Source of the DNA: Microscillaceae bacterium
GTDB lineage: Bacteria; Bacteroidota; Bacteroidia; Cytophagales; Microscillaceae
NCBI GenBank assembly: GCA_012031215.1
Contig: JAAUUB010000017.1
Coordinates: 1 to 34,453, forward strand
Reading direction: 5' to 3'
DNA length: 34,453 bases
Shown here: in pieces, positions 6,100 to 14,968 of the stretch
How the letters are laid out: each line of letters opens with the position of its first letter
How positions within the stretch are numbered: the stretch's first letter is position 1
Translations under genes and position numbers: made by a program
Notes under the pieces: model-generated
Seen by the model: the letters and a program-made list of their open reading frames with translations, nothing else
The model's database searches: none
What the model was told of the DNA's origin: nothing

Positions 6100-8720
6100 T
6101 CAAATACGCAAACCCAGAAGGGTAATATCATCTCTTTGCTCTGCCCCAAGCTGATGCTCACGGATGGCTTTTTCAAAAATAGCTCCTTGTTCGGAGAGCG
6201 GTTGATGAATATGTTTCAGTATGATGTCTCTAAATTTTTTGACCCCAAACTTCTTACGACGAGCATTGGGATTATCCGCCAGGCCGTCAGTGCTCAGGTA
6301 GAGATAATCCCCTTGTGGCAGAAATAATTCCTGGGTAGCAAAAGTACGATACACTTCCTGCTGCCAACCTCCGATGGATTTACGGTCGCCCTTTACCTCG
6401 TGCAATTCTTGCTGATGATAATAATATAAAGGCCGCTTGGCCCCAGCATAAAGGACCCGAACCTTTTTCGGGTCATTTGGGCTGCGCTCAAGCACACAAA
6501 GGGCAATATCCATTCCATCCTGATTGGAGGATTCGGCCTGGCGCAATTTTGTGCGCACGCCCAGATGGAGGTTTTCAAGAATTTTGCCGGGGTCGTAGAT
6601 ATGCTGGACATTCACAATTTCGTTGAGCAGCGTGTTGCCAATGATGGACATAAAAGCGCCAGGAACACCGTGGCCTGTGCAATCTACGGCCGCAATAAAG
6701 GTTTTTTCCTGAAGATGGCTAAACCAGTAAAAATCACCCGATACAATGTCTTTGGGCAAATAAACCACAAAATGCTCTTGAAAATGCGCCTCGAGGACTG
6801 AATCGGGAGGTAAAATTGCAGACTGTATATTTTGGGCATACTGGATGCTGGAGGTGATGAGTTGGTTTTTATTTTCTATCTCCCGGGCGCGAAGCCGGGC
6901 ATTACGAGCTTCTTCTTCTTTAAGTTGAATCATGGCTTCCGACTGGCGATTAAGTTCGGCTTGAGTAAGCTTGAGTTCCTCCATATTTTGGCGAAGCTCG
7001 GCTTCCTGGTAGCGCAATGTTTGGGCCTGGGTTTGGGTTTCGCGGAGCAGTTTTTTGGATTCTGAAATATCAAAAGCCAGTTGAATCACTTTGTGAGGCA
7101 GCCCTTTTTCGTCAAAAACTGGGGAATAAATGGCATTTACCCAGACAGGCTGCGCCATTTTGTTAAAGATTTTGAACTCACCCGATTGCGAGAGGCCCTG
7201 CCGGAGTTGGTTCCAGAAATCTTCGTAAGCCTGCGTAAGGGCATAGCTTCGGTCGGTAAAAGCACGATGGTTCAGCTTTTGCATTTCGGCAAGGGTGTAG
7301 CCAAGCAAGACACAAAAACTCTCATTAAAGGACACAAAATTGCCCTCCATATCGTATTCGGCCTTAGAAATCTGGCTTTGGTTGATGGCATTGAGCTGTC
7401 CGTCTAACTCGGCCTGAGTAATGAGCATGCGCTCCTGGGTAGCCACCAGTTCTTCCATGTTCTGGCGCATCATTTCTTCCTGGGCCTCGAGCATCTCGCT
7501 TTTTTCGGTTTGCTCCGCCAGGGCTTTTTCTATTTCTGTTTTTTGTTGGGCTATCAACTGGTTTTGACGGCCCACTTCTTCCTGGGTGGTCTTAAGTTCC
7601 TCATAGTTTTGGCGCAGTTCTTTTTCTTGAGTTTGTAGCTTGTGGGTAAGTTCTTGCGATGCCTGCAAGAGGCGGCGGGTGTTTTCGCCTACTTTGATGG
7701 AAAGAATGGCCGAGGCTATATTTTCGGACAGGCGATTCACCAGCTCGAGGGCGGGTTCGGCAAATGGCTTTAAGGCCGCCAGTTCAATCACCCCTTCTAC
7801 CTTGTCATTGAGCAAAAGGGGCACCACCAAAATACTACGGGCTTTGCTTTGGCCCAAGGCCGAACTAACTTCAAAATAGTCCGCTTTTACATTTTTGAAA
7901 TAAATAGGCTCTTTCTCGAGGTAAACCTGGCCAATGAGCCCCTCGGCAAAATCATCCTGGACAAGGGCTTTGAAAGATTCGTATTGGGCAGAATCATACC
8001 CATAAGTAGCTACCAACTCCAGGTAAATCTGCTCAGGATGGGCATCGTTGAGCACAAAAAGCCCTCCGTGGTGGGCTTCTATATAGTTGGCCAGGCGGTT
8101 CAAAACTCGCTGGGCTAACTTATGGATGTCGGTTTCGTCGGCACGCAAAACCTTGCCAAATTCGGCCAGGCCCTGAGAGACCCAATTGCGCTTTTCATCG
8201 GCTTCGGCTATCTGCCGGAGTTGATTTTGGAGATTGACCAAAGAAGCAAATATTCCTTCTCCGCTCAAATCGACTTGCCCGGCCAGTCCATTCAATTCAT
8301 AGTCGCCCTGGCCGATTTTTTGCAAAAGGTTTCGGGCAATTTTGATATTTTCGGCGGTGCGTAAGGTTTCTTGGGCCAACTTACCAAGCTCATCCTGAGA
8401 ATCAATCTGGATATGCCCCGTGTTTTCTCCTTTGGCAATGGCCCTGGAGGCCTCCACCAAACCTGGGTAGGAATTAGAAAAAAATGCTTTATAATAAGCC
8501 ATACAAGCCCCAGCCCCAGCAATATCAGAGCCGCCAAAACCACATTCAGCAATGAGATATACCACCGGGTGTAGTAGGCAAGCAAATTGAGGATTTGCAT
8601 CAGCAAAAGGAGAGCGGCCAATAGTGAAAGCGGCAAGCCAATTTTAAGCCGAAGCGGCCAGTCTTGAAACGAACGGAATTTGGTAGAAGGCTCACTCATA
8701 GATTGCTGACGCTTGTCCAA
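6100..8720 (-). CDS. Membrane HAMP-GAF-PAS-SpoIIE protein phosphatase (one frame break)
   Basis: Predicted SpoIIE/PP2C-type phosphatase and first gene of the Sia-like operon. The reconstructed protein has about 873 residues. Two membrane segments (28-49 and 54-76) are joined by a very short loop. Then follow a HAMP-like helix pair (about 88-140), a GAF domain (about 190-345), a long coiled coil (350-450) with repeated RQN.EEL motifs, a PAS domain (about 455-555), a second coiled coil and the phosphatase domain (about 645-873). The aspartates in VSGDFYWF, VDCTGHG, STDG and QRDDIT are kept. The frame is broken in the A7 run at 8478-8484: restoring one base joins the membrane part to the rest, otherwise the large frame would begin with unrelated residues. 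The HAMP and two-helix layout matches Pseudomonas SiaA in outline, but the GAF and PAS domains are extra sensors. Confidence 0.85.
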
Positions 8721-8981
8721 TGCATGTATAGAGTTCTGATGGCTAAGAAGAGCAGGTAAATTTTTGACCTGGCCTGTAAGCGATGCTCATTGTCCTAAAA
8801 ATGAATCAATTACTATGCGTAAATTAGCAATTAAATATTTAAAATACTGGTAAATATTACACCTGCTTCCCCTAATGCCAGGGGCGGGATTTTTTTCTTG
8901 TCTTTTGTCAATAAAAAAGCCGTGAGTAAGACCTCTGTTGGGCACTCTCAAGGCTTCCGATATTTACAATAAAATCAGGGG
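8721..8981. other. Intergenic region upstream of the Sia-like operon
   Basis: No gene is seen. It should contain the operon promoter for the minus-strand signalling genes, but I find no exact TAnnTTTG element. An AT-rich stretch lies at about 8821-8860. The right part holds the terminator of the next minus-strand gene (8913-8956). Confidence 0.5.
8913..8956 (-). terminator. Rho-independent terminator of the TPR gene
   Basis: Read on the minus strand, AAGCC-T-TGAG (8956-8947) pairs with CTCA-C-GGCTT (8926-8917) across a 20-base loop with one mismatch, followed by a run of T. It lies 26 bases after the stop of the gene at 8982-9446. Confidence 0.7.
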
Positions 8982-9446
8982 CTAGTTAATTTCCTGAAAT
9001 TGAATGGCTTTCAGTTTTTGTTCCAAACCTTCTTGGATGAGTTGTTTTTCAGCCTCCGTATTGTTGCGGGCAAAGGGCAACATCCCTAAATGCTGGTAAA
9101 CATTGAGCAATATCTCTTTGATTCTTCGCTCATTACTATTGAGGGCATAGGCATTCTCGAGATATGGCAGGGCCTTGCGCAATGATTTTTTCTTTTCTTC
9201 CTCAAGCGGATTGCCTTCGTCCAGATACTGGGTAAGGGTCATGGTAGTGGTCTGAAGATGAGGCGGAATAGCCTGATTGAAATAATACGCACCCACCACA
9301 TAGTTGGCCGCAAAATTTCGTGGGTCTTCTTTTAATACCTCTTCCTGTTCGTTTTTGATTTTTTCGGTGATTTGCTGAGCCTGTATTTGCCCGGCGAGTA
9401 TAACCATACCCAGCAATAACATCGTGCGAATAAATAAGATTGACAT
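8982..9446 (-). CDS. Small periplasmic TPR-like protein
   Basis: The 154-residue product has an N-terminal signal peptide (hydrophobic 4-18, likely cleavage after GQIQAQ near residue 24), so it should be periplasmic. The rest is helical and resembles degenerate tetratricopeptide repeats: a helix pair around 35-60 (DPRNFAANYVVGAYYFNQ) and another around 85-150 (KALPYLENAYALNSNERRIK, then a YQHLGML segment). I do not recognise a specific family. It lies 75 bases after bioB on the same strand and is closed by a clear terminator, so it may share the bioB transcript, though nothing ties it to biotin. Real gene likely; function unknown. Confidence 0.7.
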   Translation of the reverse strand: MSILFIRTMLLLGMVILAGQIQAQQITEKIKNEQEEVLKEDPRNFAANYVVGAYYFNQAIPPHLQTTTMTLTQYLDEGNPLEEEKKKSLRKALPYLENAYALNSNERRIKEILLNVYQHLGMLPFARNNTEAEKQLIQEGLEQKLKAIQFQEIN

Positions 9447-9521
9447 ATCAGAAAAAGTTTAGTGAAAGAGACAATACGAAACACAGGGCGAATTAAACAA
9501 AAAAATATTGGAAATTAATAT

Positions 9522-10501
9522 TTACACCCATATTTTATCTTTAAAGGCAGCTCTGGGCTTCAAAGAGAGCACCTGAAACATCTGCGTATCCTGGTCTTTT
9601 TCGGGGTTGGGGGTGGTCAGCAATTTATCTCCGGCAAAATAGAATTGGCCCCGGCCAAAAAGCAAAGGGCTTGCTGTTCTATGCGCATCGCCAGCCGCCC
9701 GGCTGAGAGGCGCACCATGGCTTTTGGCATTGTGATACGGGCCGTAGCAATCATCCGCACCATCTCCCAAACCTCCACCGGGCTTTGTTGGGCCAGGGGC
9801 GTGCCCTCGATAGGCACGAGGGCATTGACAGGCACAGACTCGGGGTGGATGGGCATCGTGGCCAGTGTATGCAACAAATCGATACGGTCTTCGGCACTCT
9901 CGCCCAAACCGATAATACCTCCACAGCAGGCCGAAATACCCGCTTCCTGCACCCTGGCCACCGTGTCGAGGCGGTCCTGATAGGTCCGGGTCGTAACCAC
10001 CTGCTCATAATAATTTTCGCCCGTATCCAGGTTGTGATTATAGGCATACAAGCCCGCTTCTTTGAGCTTTTGCGCTTGTTGGCTTGTGAGCATGCCCAGG
10101 GTGCAACAAACCTCCATCCCCAGGGTGCTTACCCCTTTTATCATCTCGAGTACTTTTTCAAAATCTCGGTTATCGCGCACCTCGCGCCAGGCTGCCCCCA
10201 TACAAAAGCGAGTGCTGCCCTGAGCCTGGGCCTGGCGGGCTTTGTCCAGCACTTCTTCCACGGCTAATAATTTGTGTACTCCTAGGCCCGTTTGGTAGCG
10301 CACTGATTGAGAACAATAAGCACAATCTTCTGGACAGCCGCCAGTTTTGATGGAGAGTAGGGTGCAAACCTGCACCTCGCCATTTTCATGGTATTGGCGG
10401 TGTACGGTGGCCGCCTGATAAATCAGCTCAAGGATGGGTGAATGATAGAGCTGCGAAATTTCGGCACGAGTCCAGTCTTGTCGGAGTGGGGATTGCGTCA
10501 T
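9522..10501 (-). CDS. bioB: Biotin synthase BioB (one frame break near the C-terminus)
   Basis: BioB is the radical SAM enzyme that inserts sulfur into dethiobiotin, the last step of biotin synthesis. The CxxxCxxC cluster for the SAM-binding [4Fe-4S] centre is Cys56-Cys60-Cys63 (GGCPEDCAYCSQS). Candidate ligands of the second cluster are Cys100 (RFCMGAAW), Cys132 or 133 (EVCCTLGM) and Cys193 (ACCGGIIGLGE), with the arginine in VRLSAGR. The frame runs into a premature stop after CFLAGANSI. Restoring one base in the A4 run at 9636-9639 continues it as FAGDKLLTTPNPE and on to a stop at 9522, the expected BioB ending, giving about 326 residues. Because the C-terminal tail is well conserved, sequencing error is more likely than a true mutation. 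It is transcribed divergently from folK. Confidence 0.93.
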
Positions 10502-10569
10502 TTTTAAAAAAATTTGAAATCAAGGGCCTTAAGCTTGCCCTTAAAAAAGCCTTTTTTGTTTTACTTGCT

Positions 10570-10577
10570 TAAATTTG
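10570..10577 (+). promoter_or_regulatory. -7 promoter element before folK
   Basis: TAAATTTG matches TAnnTTTG exactly and is followed by GGGCGC. Transcription would start near 10584, about 30 bases before the folK ATG. No good -33 element is found at the right distance. The bioB-folK gap also holds an inverted repeat AAGGGC/GCCCTT at 10522-10542 and a 15-base palindrome centred on AAAAAAGCCTTTTTT. Confidence 0.45.
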
Positions 10578-10614
10578 GGCGCAAAATCAGAATACTCCAA
10601 GTTTTTTTCACAAA

Positions 10615-11103
10615 ATGGCCAGTGTTTTTTTTCTATTGGGCGCAAATCTTGGCAATCGGCGTGAACAACTGGCCGAAGCCGAAAGACAATTGGAAAGGCA
10701 AATTGGGCCGCTCCTGAGAAAATCAAGGCTATACGAAAGCGAAGCCTGGGGCACCACGGACCAGCCTGCGTATTACAACCAGGTTTTATATCACCAAACC
10801 GCACTACTCCCCGAAGTGATATTGACCACCGCCCTGGCAATAGAGGCAAGAATGGGCCGGGTACGTCAACAAAAATGGGAAGCCCGGCAGATAGATATTG
10901 ATGTATTGTATTATGACCAGTGGGTATATGAATCTGCCCGTCTCAGTCTTCCCCATCCGCTCATTGCCCTGCGGCGCTTTGCCTTGATGCCCCTGGCGGA
11001 GGTAGCCCCGGATTTTGTGCATCCTGTCTTGGGGCAAACCCAAACCCAACTACTGGAGCAATGCCCCGATATTTTGCCTGTGCAGGCACTTCCCTCTTGC
11101 TAA
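10615..11103 (+). CDS. folK: 6-hydroxymethyl-7,8-dihydropterin pyrophosphokinase FolK
   Basis: FolK transfers pyrophosphate from ATP to hydroxymethyl-dihydropterin in folate synthesis. The 162-residue product begins with the family strand and GANLGNR (9-15), a slight variant of the usual GSNLG. The pterin-binding segment ESEAWGTTDQPAYYNQVL (41-58) and the signature KWEARQIDIDVLYYD (87-101) follow, with Asp94 and Asp96 as the magnesium ligands. PHPLIALRRFAL continues the conserved C-terminal half. Length is normal and the frame intact. The gene starts 113 bases from the divergent bioB and ends only four bases from the convergent fabD stop codon, with no room for a terminator between them. Confidence 0.93.
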   Translation: MASVFFLLGANLGNRREQLAEAERQLERQIGPLLRKSRLYESEAWGTTDQPAYYNQVLYHQTALLPEVILTTALAIEARMGRVRQQKWEARQIDIDVLYYDQWVYESARLSLPHPLIALRRFALMPLAEVAPDFVHPVLGQTQTQLLEQCPDILPVQALPSC

Positions 11104-11107
11104 CTCT

Positions 11108-11982
11108 TTATGCCAGGGAGTAGGCATTGAGTTTTCGGTCCACTTTTTTTACCAGTCCTTGCAAAACCTGGCCGGGCCCCACCTCGATAAATTCCTGGGC
11201 TCCATCACGCCAGAGGGCTTGCACCGTTTGGGTCCAGCGCACTGGCCCGGTGAGTTGGGCCATCAGATTGGCTTTGATTTTTTCCACCTCTCGGGCGGGT
11301 TCGGCGGTAAAGTTTTGGTAAATAGGGGCTTGGGGGGCTTCAAAGTGGGTTTGCTCAATGGCGGCGGCCAGTTCGGCGCGGGCAGGTTCCATCAGGGGGG
11401 AGTGAAAAGCCCCTCCTACGGCCAGTTTAACAGCCCGCTTGGCTCCCGCCGCCTTTAGTTGCTCGATGGCCTGGTCAATGGCTTCTTCGGTGCCCGAAAT
11501 CACCAATTGCCCTGGGCAGTTATAATTAGCAGGGACAACCACGCCTTGAACTTGTGCGGTGATGGTTTCTACCAGGGCATCCTCGAGGCCCAATACAGCT
11601 GCCATTGTTGAGGCTTGGGCTTCGCAAGCTTTTTGCATAGCTTGAGCACGTTGGGCCACCAGCCGGAGACCATCCTCGAAAGAAAGACTTCTTGCGGCCG
11701 TGAGGGCCGAAAACTCCCCCAACGAATGACCGGCCACCATATCAGGATGAAAAGCCTCGTGGGTAAGGGCCAGGATGACCGAGTGCAAAAAAATGGCGGG
11801 CTGGGTTACGTTCGTCTGGCGAAGGTCTTCCTCAGTGCCGCCAAACATAAAGTCGGTAATGCGGAATCCCAGTATTTCGTTGGCCTGCTCAAAAAGCTGT
11901 TGGGCTTTTTCGGAAGATTGGTAAAGATGTTGGCCCATGCCGACAAACTGCGCACCTGGCCAGGAAAGAGGTAAGCTTTCAT
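11108..11982 (-). CDS. fabD: Malonyl-CoA:ACP transacylase FabD (one frame break near the start)
   Basis: FabD loads malonate from CoA onto acyl carrier protein for fatty acid synthesis. The active-site serine lies in the GHSLGEFSAL elbow (Ser87 of the reconstructed protein) and the catalytic histidine in GAFHSPLM (His194). The C-terminal EVGPGQVL segment is also typical. The true start is the ATG at 11982, giving MKAYLFPGQ. The frame breaks right after this, at the CC pair 11955-11956. Restoring one base gives PGQGAQFVGMGQ, the family N-terminus, and a 291-residue protein. Without this the oxyanion-hole glutamine segment would be lost. It follows the GbsR-like regulator by 77 bases on the same strand. 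Confidence 0.92.
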
Positions 11983-12059
11983 GCTCTTTGGTTTAAATTT
12001 ACACGATGCAAAAGGAAAATTGCGGTAAACCAAACCAAAACCGGGCGAAATTCCCAGTT

Positions 12060-12566
12060 TTAGGTAAACATTTTAAGCACTTTCTTCAAAAACCAGGTCT
12101 GTTCCATCACCATAAACTTGCTCAGTACCTTGTCGGCTATCTCGGCGATGCCTTTGATTTCCTCCACTACTTCCAGGTAGGCTTTCAGTTTGGGGTCGTT
12201 GCGGTCGCCATCTACCCGGCTCAGGTTTTCAATGCCCTTGCGCATAGGGTCAAGTTCGCGGCGTTTTCGCTCCCGGATAATGCACTGGGCTACTTCCCAG
12301 ATGTTTTTTTCCGCCACAAAAAATTCTTTGCGTTCGCCGGGCTTCAACTCTTTATGCACCAAGCCCCAGGATATAAGCTCGCGAATATTCATATTGGTAT
12401 TACCCCGCGAAATATTGAGTTGCTCCATGATTTCTTCTGTACTTTGGGCTTCGGGCGAAATCATCAGCAGGGCATGAATTTGGGCCATCGTGCGATTTAC
12501 GCCCCAGTTTGAGCCAAGAGTGCCCCAGGTCTGAATAAATTGTTCTTTTGCTTCGTCTAAATTCAT
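12060..12566 (-). CDS. GbsR/MarR-family transcriptional regulator
   Basis: This 168-residue protein matches the GbsR branch of the MarR-type winged-helix regulators. The recognisable part is FIQTWGTLGSNWGVNRTMAQIHALL (10-34), followed by the helix-turn-helix (44-70: EEIMEQLNISRGNTNMNIRELI, then WGLV). The wing is LKPGERKEFFVAE (74-86). In other bacteria GbsR-type proteins control osmoprotectant or envelope genes, but the ligand and targets here are unknown. fabD lies 77 bases downstream on the same strand, so it may be co-transcribed; that does not prove regulation of lipid synthesis. A -7 element at 12600-12607 could be its own promoter. Confidence 0.88.
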   Translation of the reverse strand: MNLDEAKEQFIQTWGTLGSNWGVNRTMAQIHALLMISPEAQSTEEIMEQLNISRGNTNMNIRELISWGLVHKELKPGERKEFFVAEKNIWEVAQCIIRERKRRELDPMRKGIENLSRVDGDRNDPKLKAYLEVVEEIKGIAEIADKVLSKFMVMEQTWFLKKVLKMFT

Positions 12567-12599
12567 ACTATATTATTGGCAGGCAGTGGCATCAGTTTT

Positions 12600-12607
12600 C
12601 AAAAATA
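12600..12607 (-). promoter_or_regulatory. -7 promoter element before the GbsR-like gene
   Basis: On the minus strand TATTTTTG matches TAnnTTTG exactly. The start would fall near 12593, about 27 bases before the ATG at 12566. No -33 TTG is seen at 19-21 bases. Confidence 0.4.
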
Positions 12608-12650
12608 GCGTATTTTCAGAAAATCAGGAGAGTGGCCCAAAACAATGCCA

Positions 12651-12881
12651 CTAAAAATTGAGAAATAAATAACGTCCTGATTCCCGGCGGGGAAGTTGGA
12701 TGGGCTGCCATAGGTAAAGACTAAGACCTGTGTTGAGCAAACAACCCCCTCCCAATACTAGCCACCAAGAAGCTGCTGATGCTGAAAACGACCAGGAAAA
12801 AAAAGCAATCAGCAATACGGTGAGTAGATTGGGGAAGATAATACCAATATATAAATAAAACTCCTTTGGCTTCAAACCCAA
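12651..12881 (-). CDS. Small two-helix membrane protein (hypothetical)
   Basis: The open frame encodes 76 residues with two hydrophobic stretches (about 9-33 and 38-57) separated by a short loop, and a charged C-terminus with QLPRRESGRYLF. No family is recognised. The only usable start is a TTG at 12881, which is unusual for this group, so the start or the whole gene is uncertain. A good promoter (12912-12941) fires about 24 bases before that start, which supports transcription. It precedes the GbsR-like gene on the same strand with an 84-base gap. Confidence 0.4.
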   Translation of the reverse strand: MGLKPKEFYLYIGIIFPNLLTVLLIAFFSWSFSASAASWWLVLGGGCLLNTGLSLYLWQPIQLPRRESGRYLFLNF

Positions 12882-12911
12882 TTATTTTCAAATAAGTATA
12901 GCTTTACCTTA

Positions 12912-12941
12912 CAAAGCTACACTATATTTTTGAATTTTCAA
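12912..12941 (-). promoter_or_regulatory. Promoter TTG-N19-TAGCTTTG
   Basis: On the minus strand TTG (12941-12939) is followed by 19 bases and TAGCTTTG (12919-12912), an exact -7 consensus. Transcription should start near 12905, toward the small membrane protein and possibly the GbsR-like gene. Confidence 0.55.
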
Positions 12942-12967
12942 TAAAGTATGAAAGCTGTGGCCCCGCC

Positions 12968-13690
12968 TTAGGGTTTTTGCTCAATGGTCGGGGCAGAAGA
13001 TTGTTTTTCCCGTAAGTTGAAAAAAGCCCCCAAACCGAAGGTGAGCACAGTAGCCGCTGCTTTTTCGTCTGGCACATAAATTCCGTGGGCCGTGATGTTT
13101 AAATCCAGGCTGAACAAATCCGAGAAATGATAAGCACAGCCCAGCGAAGGAGCCAGTCCAAAATTGGCATCGCTGGCATTGAGTTCTATCACGCCCAATT
13201 CAACCCCGGGAGGCAAGTTGACAAGTTGGTCCAGTGGGCGCAAATCCAATATGATGGTTTCGGTATCGGTCATATAAAGACCCACTGATAGCCCTACATA
13301 AGGCCGGATTTTTTTCCGTAAAATATAATATTCAAAGCCAAGTGTAAGTGGATAAAAATTGGTGCGAGGGATTTCTACTTGCAGCCCCACAAGCTCGAGC
13401 AAATTAATGGTGTTGGGACTGAGGCCAAAAATCGTAGCCAAATCGCCCAGATCATCCCCGGCACGCCCAAAAGCCAGAAAACTCAGTTGACCTGTCAGGG
13501 CAAAACGACGGGAAAGCGCAAATTTGGCCGAAGCACTGGCTCCATAACCGTTTTTGTTAATAGCCCCAAAATCTCCTGTGGGCAAACCATAAACCGGCGA
13601 AAGCCCGAGGCGTAATTGACCAAAAACATCCGAAAGGCTCAAACTGTAAACCAGTAGGGAAAGAAGCACAATTTTTTTTTGCATATCCAA
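12968..13690 (-). CDS. Outer-membrane beta-barrel protein (hypothetical)
   Basis: The 240-residue product has a signal peptide (charged MDMQKK, hydrophobic 7-20, likely cleavage near FGQ at 25). After it come alternating strands rich in Gly, Tyr and aromatic residues, as in small OmpA/OmpW-like barrels: LRLGLSPVYGLPTGDF (26-41), FYPLTLGFEYYILRKKIRPYVGLSVGLYM and FGLAPSLGCAYHFSDLFSLDLNI. The last strand, VLTFGLGAFFNLR, is followed by a short polar tail, so the C-terminus is not a bare aromatic residue. Ligand or function cannot be told. It is divergent from the DUF4835 gene. Confidence 0.75.
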   Translation of the reverse strand: MDMQKKIVLLSLLVYSLSLSDVFGQLRLGLSPVYGLPTGDFGAINKNGYGASASAKFALSRRFALTGQLSFLAFGRAGDDLGDLATIFGLSPNTINLLELVGLQVEIPRTNFYPLTLGFEYYILRKKIRPYVGLSVGLYMTDTETIILDLRPLDQLVNLPPGVELGVIELNASDANFGLAPSLGCAYHFSDLFSLDLNITAHGIYVPDEKAAATVLTFGLGAFFNLREKQSSAPTIEQKP

Positions 13691-13754
13691 AAAAATGAAG
13701 TTGAATTTAGGTTATCAAGTGGATACAAATCAAGGCAAACCACCAGGGCTTGGG

Positions 13755-13762
13755 CAAAGATA
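13755..13762 (-). promoter_or_regulatory. -7 promoter element before the barrel gene
   Basis: On the minus strand TATCTTTG, followed by CCC, matches TAnnTTTG exactly. The start would be near 13748, giving a leader of about 58 bases. A -33 element is not evident. Confidence 0.45.
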
Positions 13763-13808
13763 GCATTTTGTTGGGCTACCTCTATTCGAGAATTTTGGGT
13801 TTTTTGCC

Positions 13809-13816
13809 TAGATTTG
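13809..13816 (+). promoter_or_regulatory. -7 promoter element before the DUF4835 gene
   Basis: TAGATTTG matches TAnnTTTG exactly. The start would be near 13823, about 20 bases before the ATG at 13844. No -33 element is seen at the expected distance. Confidence 0.45.
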
Positions 13817-13843
13817 AATAATCTTTGATTAATAGGGTCTAAT

Positions 13844-14779
13844 ATGCCTTTTTTTTCTTGTATGCCGATGCAGTGGTTGCGATGTTGTCTGTTCTTTATT
13901 TTTCTTTCCGCTGAGGCCCTGCCTGCTCAGGAGTTGATTTGCAATGTGATTGTGGATTCTAAGCAACTCATTACCGACCAGACCGCCGAGCGCAGTCTTT
14001 TCGACGAATTACAAAAAGCCATCAATGGCTTCTTGAATAATCAGAAATGGACCAATGCCGAGTTCAAAAAAGGAGAGCAAATCAACTGTAATCTGGTGAT
14101 TACCCTGACTGAATCGCCCGCCCAAAATGTGTTCCGGGCTACGGCCCAGATCCAGTCCACAAGGCCCATTTACAATACCAACTATGAATCAAACCTGCTC
14201 AGTTTTATTGACCGGGATTTTAATTTTCGCTATACGCCGGGCCAGCCCTTGATTTTTAGTCCCACTTCTTTTACCAATAACCTGACCTCGATGCTGGCTT
14301 TTTATGCCTATGTGGTTTTGGCAATGGACTTTGACAGTTTTTCCGAAACAGGTGGCAATCCATACATAGAACAAGCTTTTAACATTGTCAATATTGCCGA
14401 ATCATCAGGGGAAACGGGCTGGCGGCGCAACCAAGGCAACCGAAACCGATACTGGCTGGCCGAAAACCTCAACAGCCAGCAAATGCTGCCCTTCCGCAAG
14501 GGCATTTACCAATATCATCGCCTGGGGATGGATTACTTTTTGACCGACCCCGGCAAAGCCCGGCAGGAGATTCTCAAAGCCCTGGAGGGGATTCTCGAGA
14601 CCAATAAGCTTAAGCCTTCGGCCGTGCTGACCAACATTTTTTTTGATGCCAAAAACCAGGAACTGGTCAATATCTTTAGGGAAGCCCCCGAAGAGGCCCG
14701 CCAGCAAATGCACCGCATTGCCACACAATTAGACCCTACCAACACCGAAAAGTACAATCAAATCCTATTGCCGCGCTAA
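13844..14779 (+). CDS. DUF4835 family protein (PorD-like, possible T9SS-associated)
   Basis: The 311-residue product has a signal peptide (hydrophobic core about 10-27, cleavage near PAQ at 30) and should be periplasmic or outer-membrane associated. The mature part matches DUF4835, a family conserved almost only in Bacteroidota. Recognisable blocks are ELICNVIVDS near the start, QIQSTRPIYNTNYES, DRDFNFRYTPGQPL, LAFYAYVVLAMDFDSF and NRYWLAENL. Some annotation pipelines call this family PorD and link it to type IX secretion or gliding; I recall the name but have not verified the biochemistry. The giant T9SS-tailed protein in the window would be a plausible client of that pathway. Other starts at Met7 or Met9 are possible. 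Confidence 0.8.
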   Translation: MPFFSCMPMQWLRCCLFFIFLSAEALPAQELICNVIVDSKQLITDQTAERSLFDELQKAINGFLNNQKWTNAEFKKGEQINCNLVITLTESPAQNVFRATAQIQSTRPIYNTNYESNLLSFIDRDFNFRYTPGQPLIFSPTSFTNNLTSMLAFYAYVVLAMDFDSFSETGGNPYIEQAFNIVNIAESSGETGWRRNQGNRNRYWLAENLNSQQMLPFRKGIYQYHRLGMDYFLTDPGKARQEILKALEGILETNKLKPSAVLTNIFFDAKNQELVNIFREAPEEARQQMHRIATQLDPTNTEKYNQILLPR

Positions 14780-14806
14780 GCATCCATTTCTCACAGACAA
14801 GTTGCT

Positions 14807-14842
14807 TTTGGCTTGGTCAAATTTTTGTATATATTTGACCAA
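14807..14842 (+). promoter_or_regulatory. Promoter TTTG-N19-TATATTTG inside a 10-bp inverted repeat
   Basis: TTTG (14807-14810), 19 bases, TATATTTG (14830-14837): an excellent Bacteroidota promoter, about 125 bases upstream of the FKBP gene. A perfect inverted repeat, TTGGTCAAAT (14813-14822) and ATTTGACCAA (14833-14842), fills the spacer and overlaps the -7 element. It is not followed by a T-run, so it reads as an operator rather than a terminator of the upstream gene. Confidence 0.65.
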
Positions 14843-14968
14843 CTAAGGAAGTAAATCTTCCACTTTCACTATTCCAAGCTTTTTTTAAAAATAATGTGAG
14901 AAATATCTCACAAACCAATAAGCAATTCTGGGGATTTTCCCACAAAGCCTCTATTACGCAGTAAAATT

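Noticed and set aside
10522-10565. Inverted repeats in the bioB-folK gap as a biotin operator
   Set aside because: The AAGGGC/GCCCTT and A6/T6 palindromes do not resemble a BirA box and no bifunctional BirA is in view, so no regulator is assigned.
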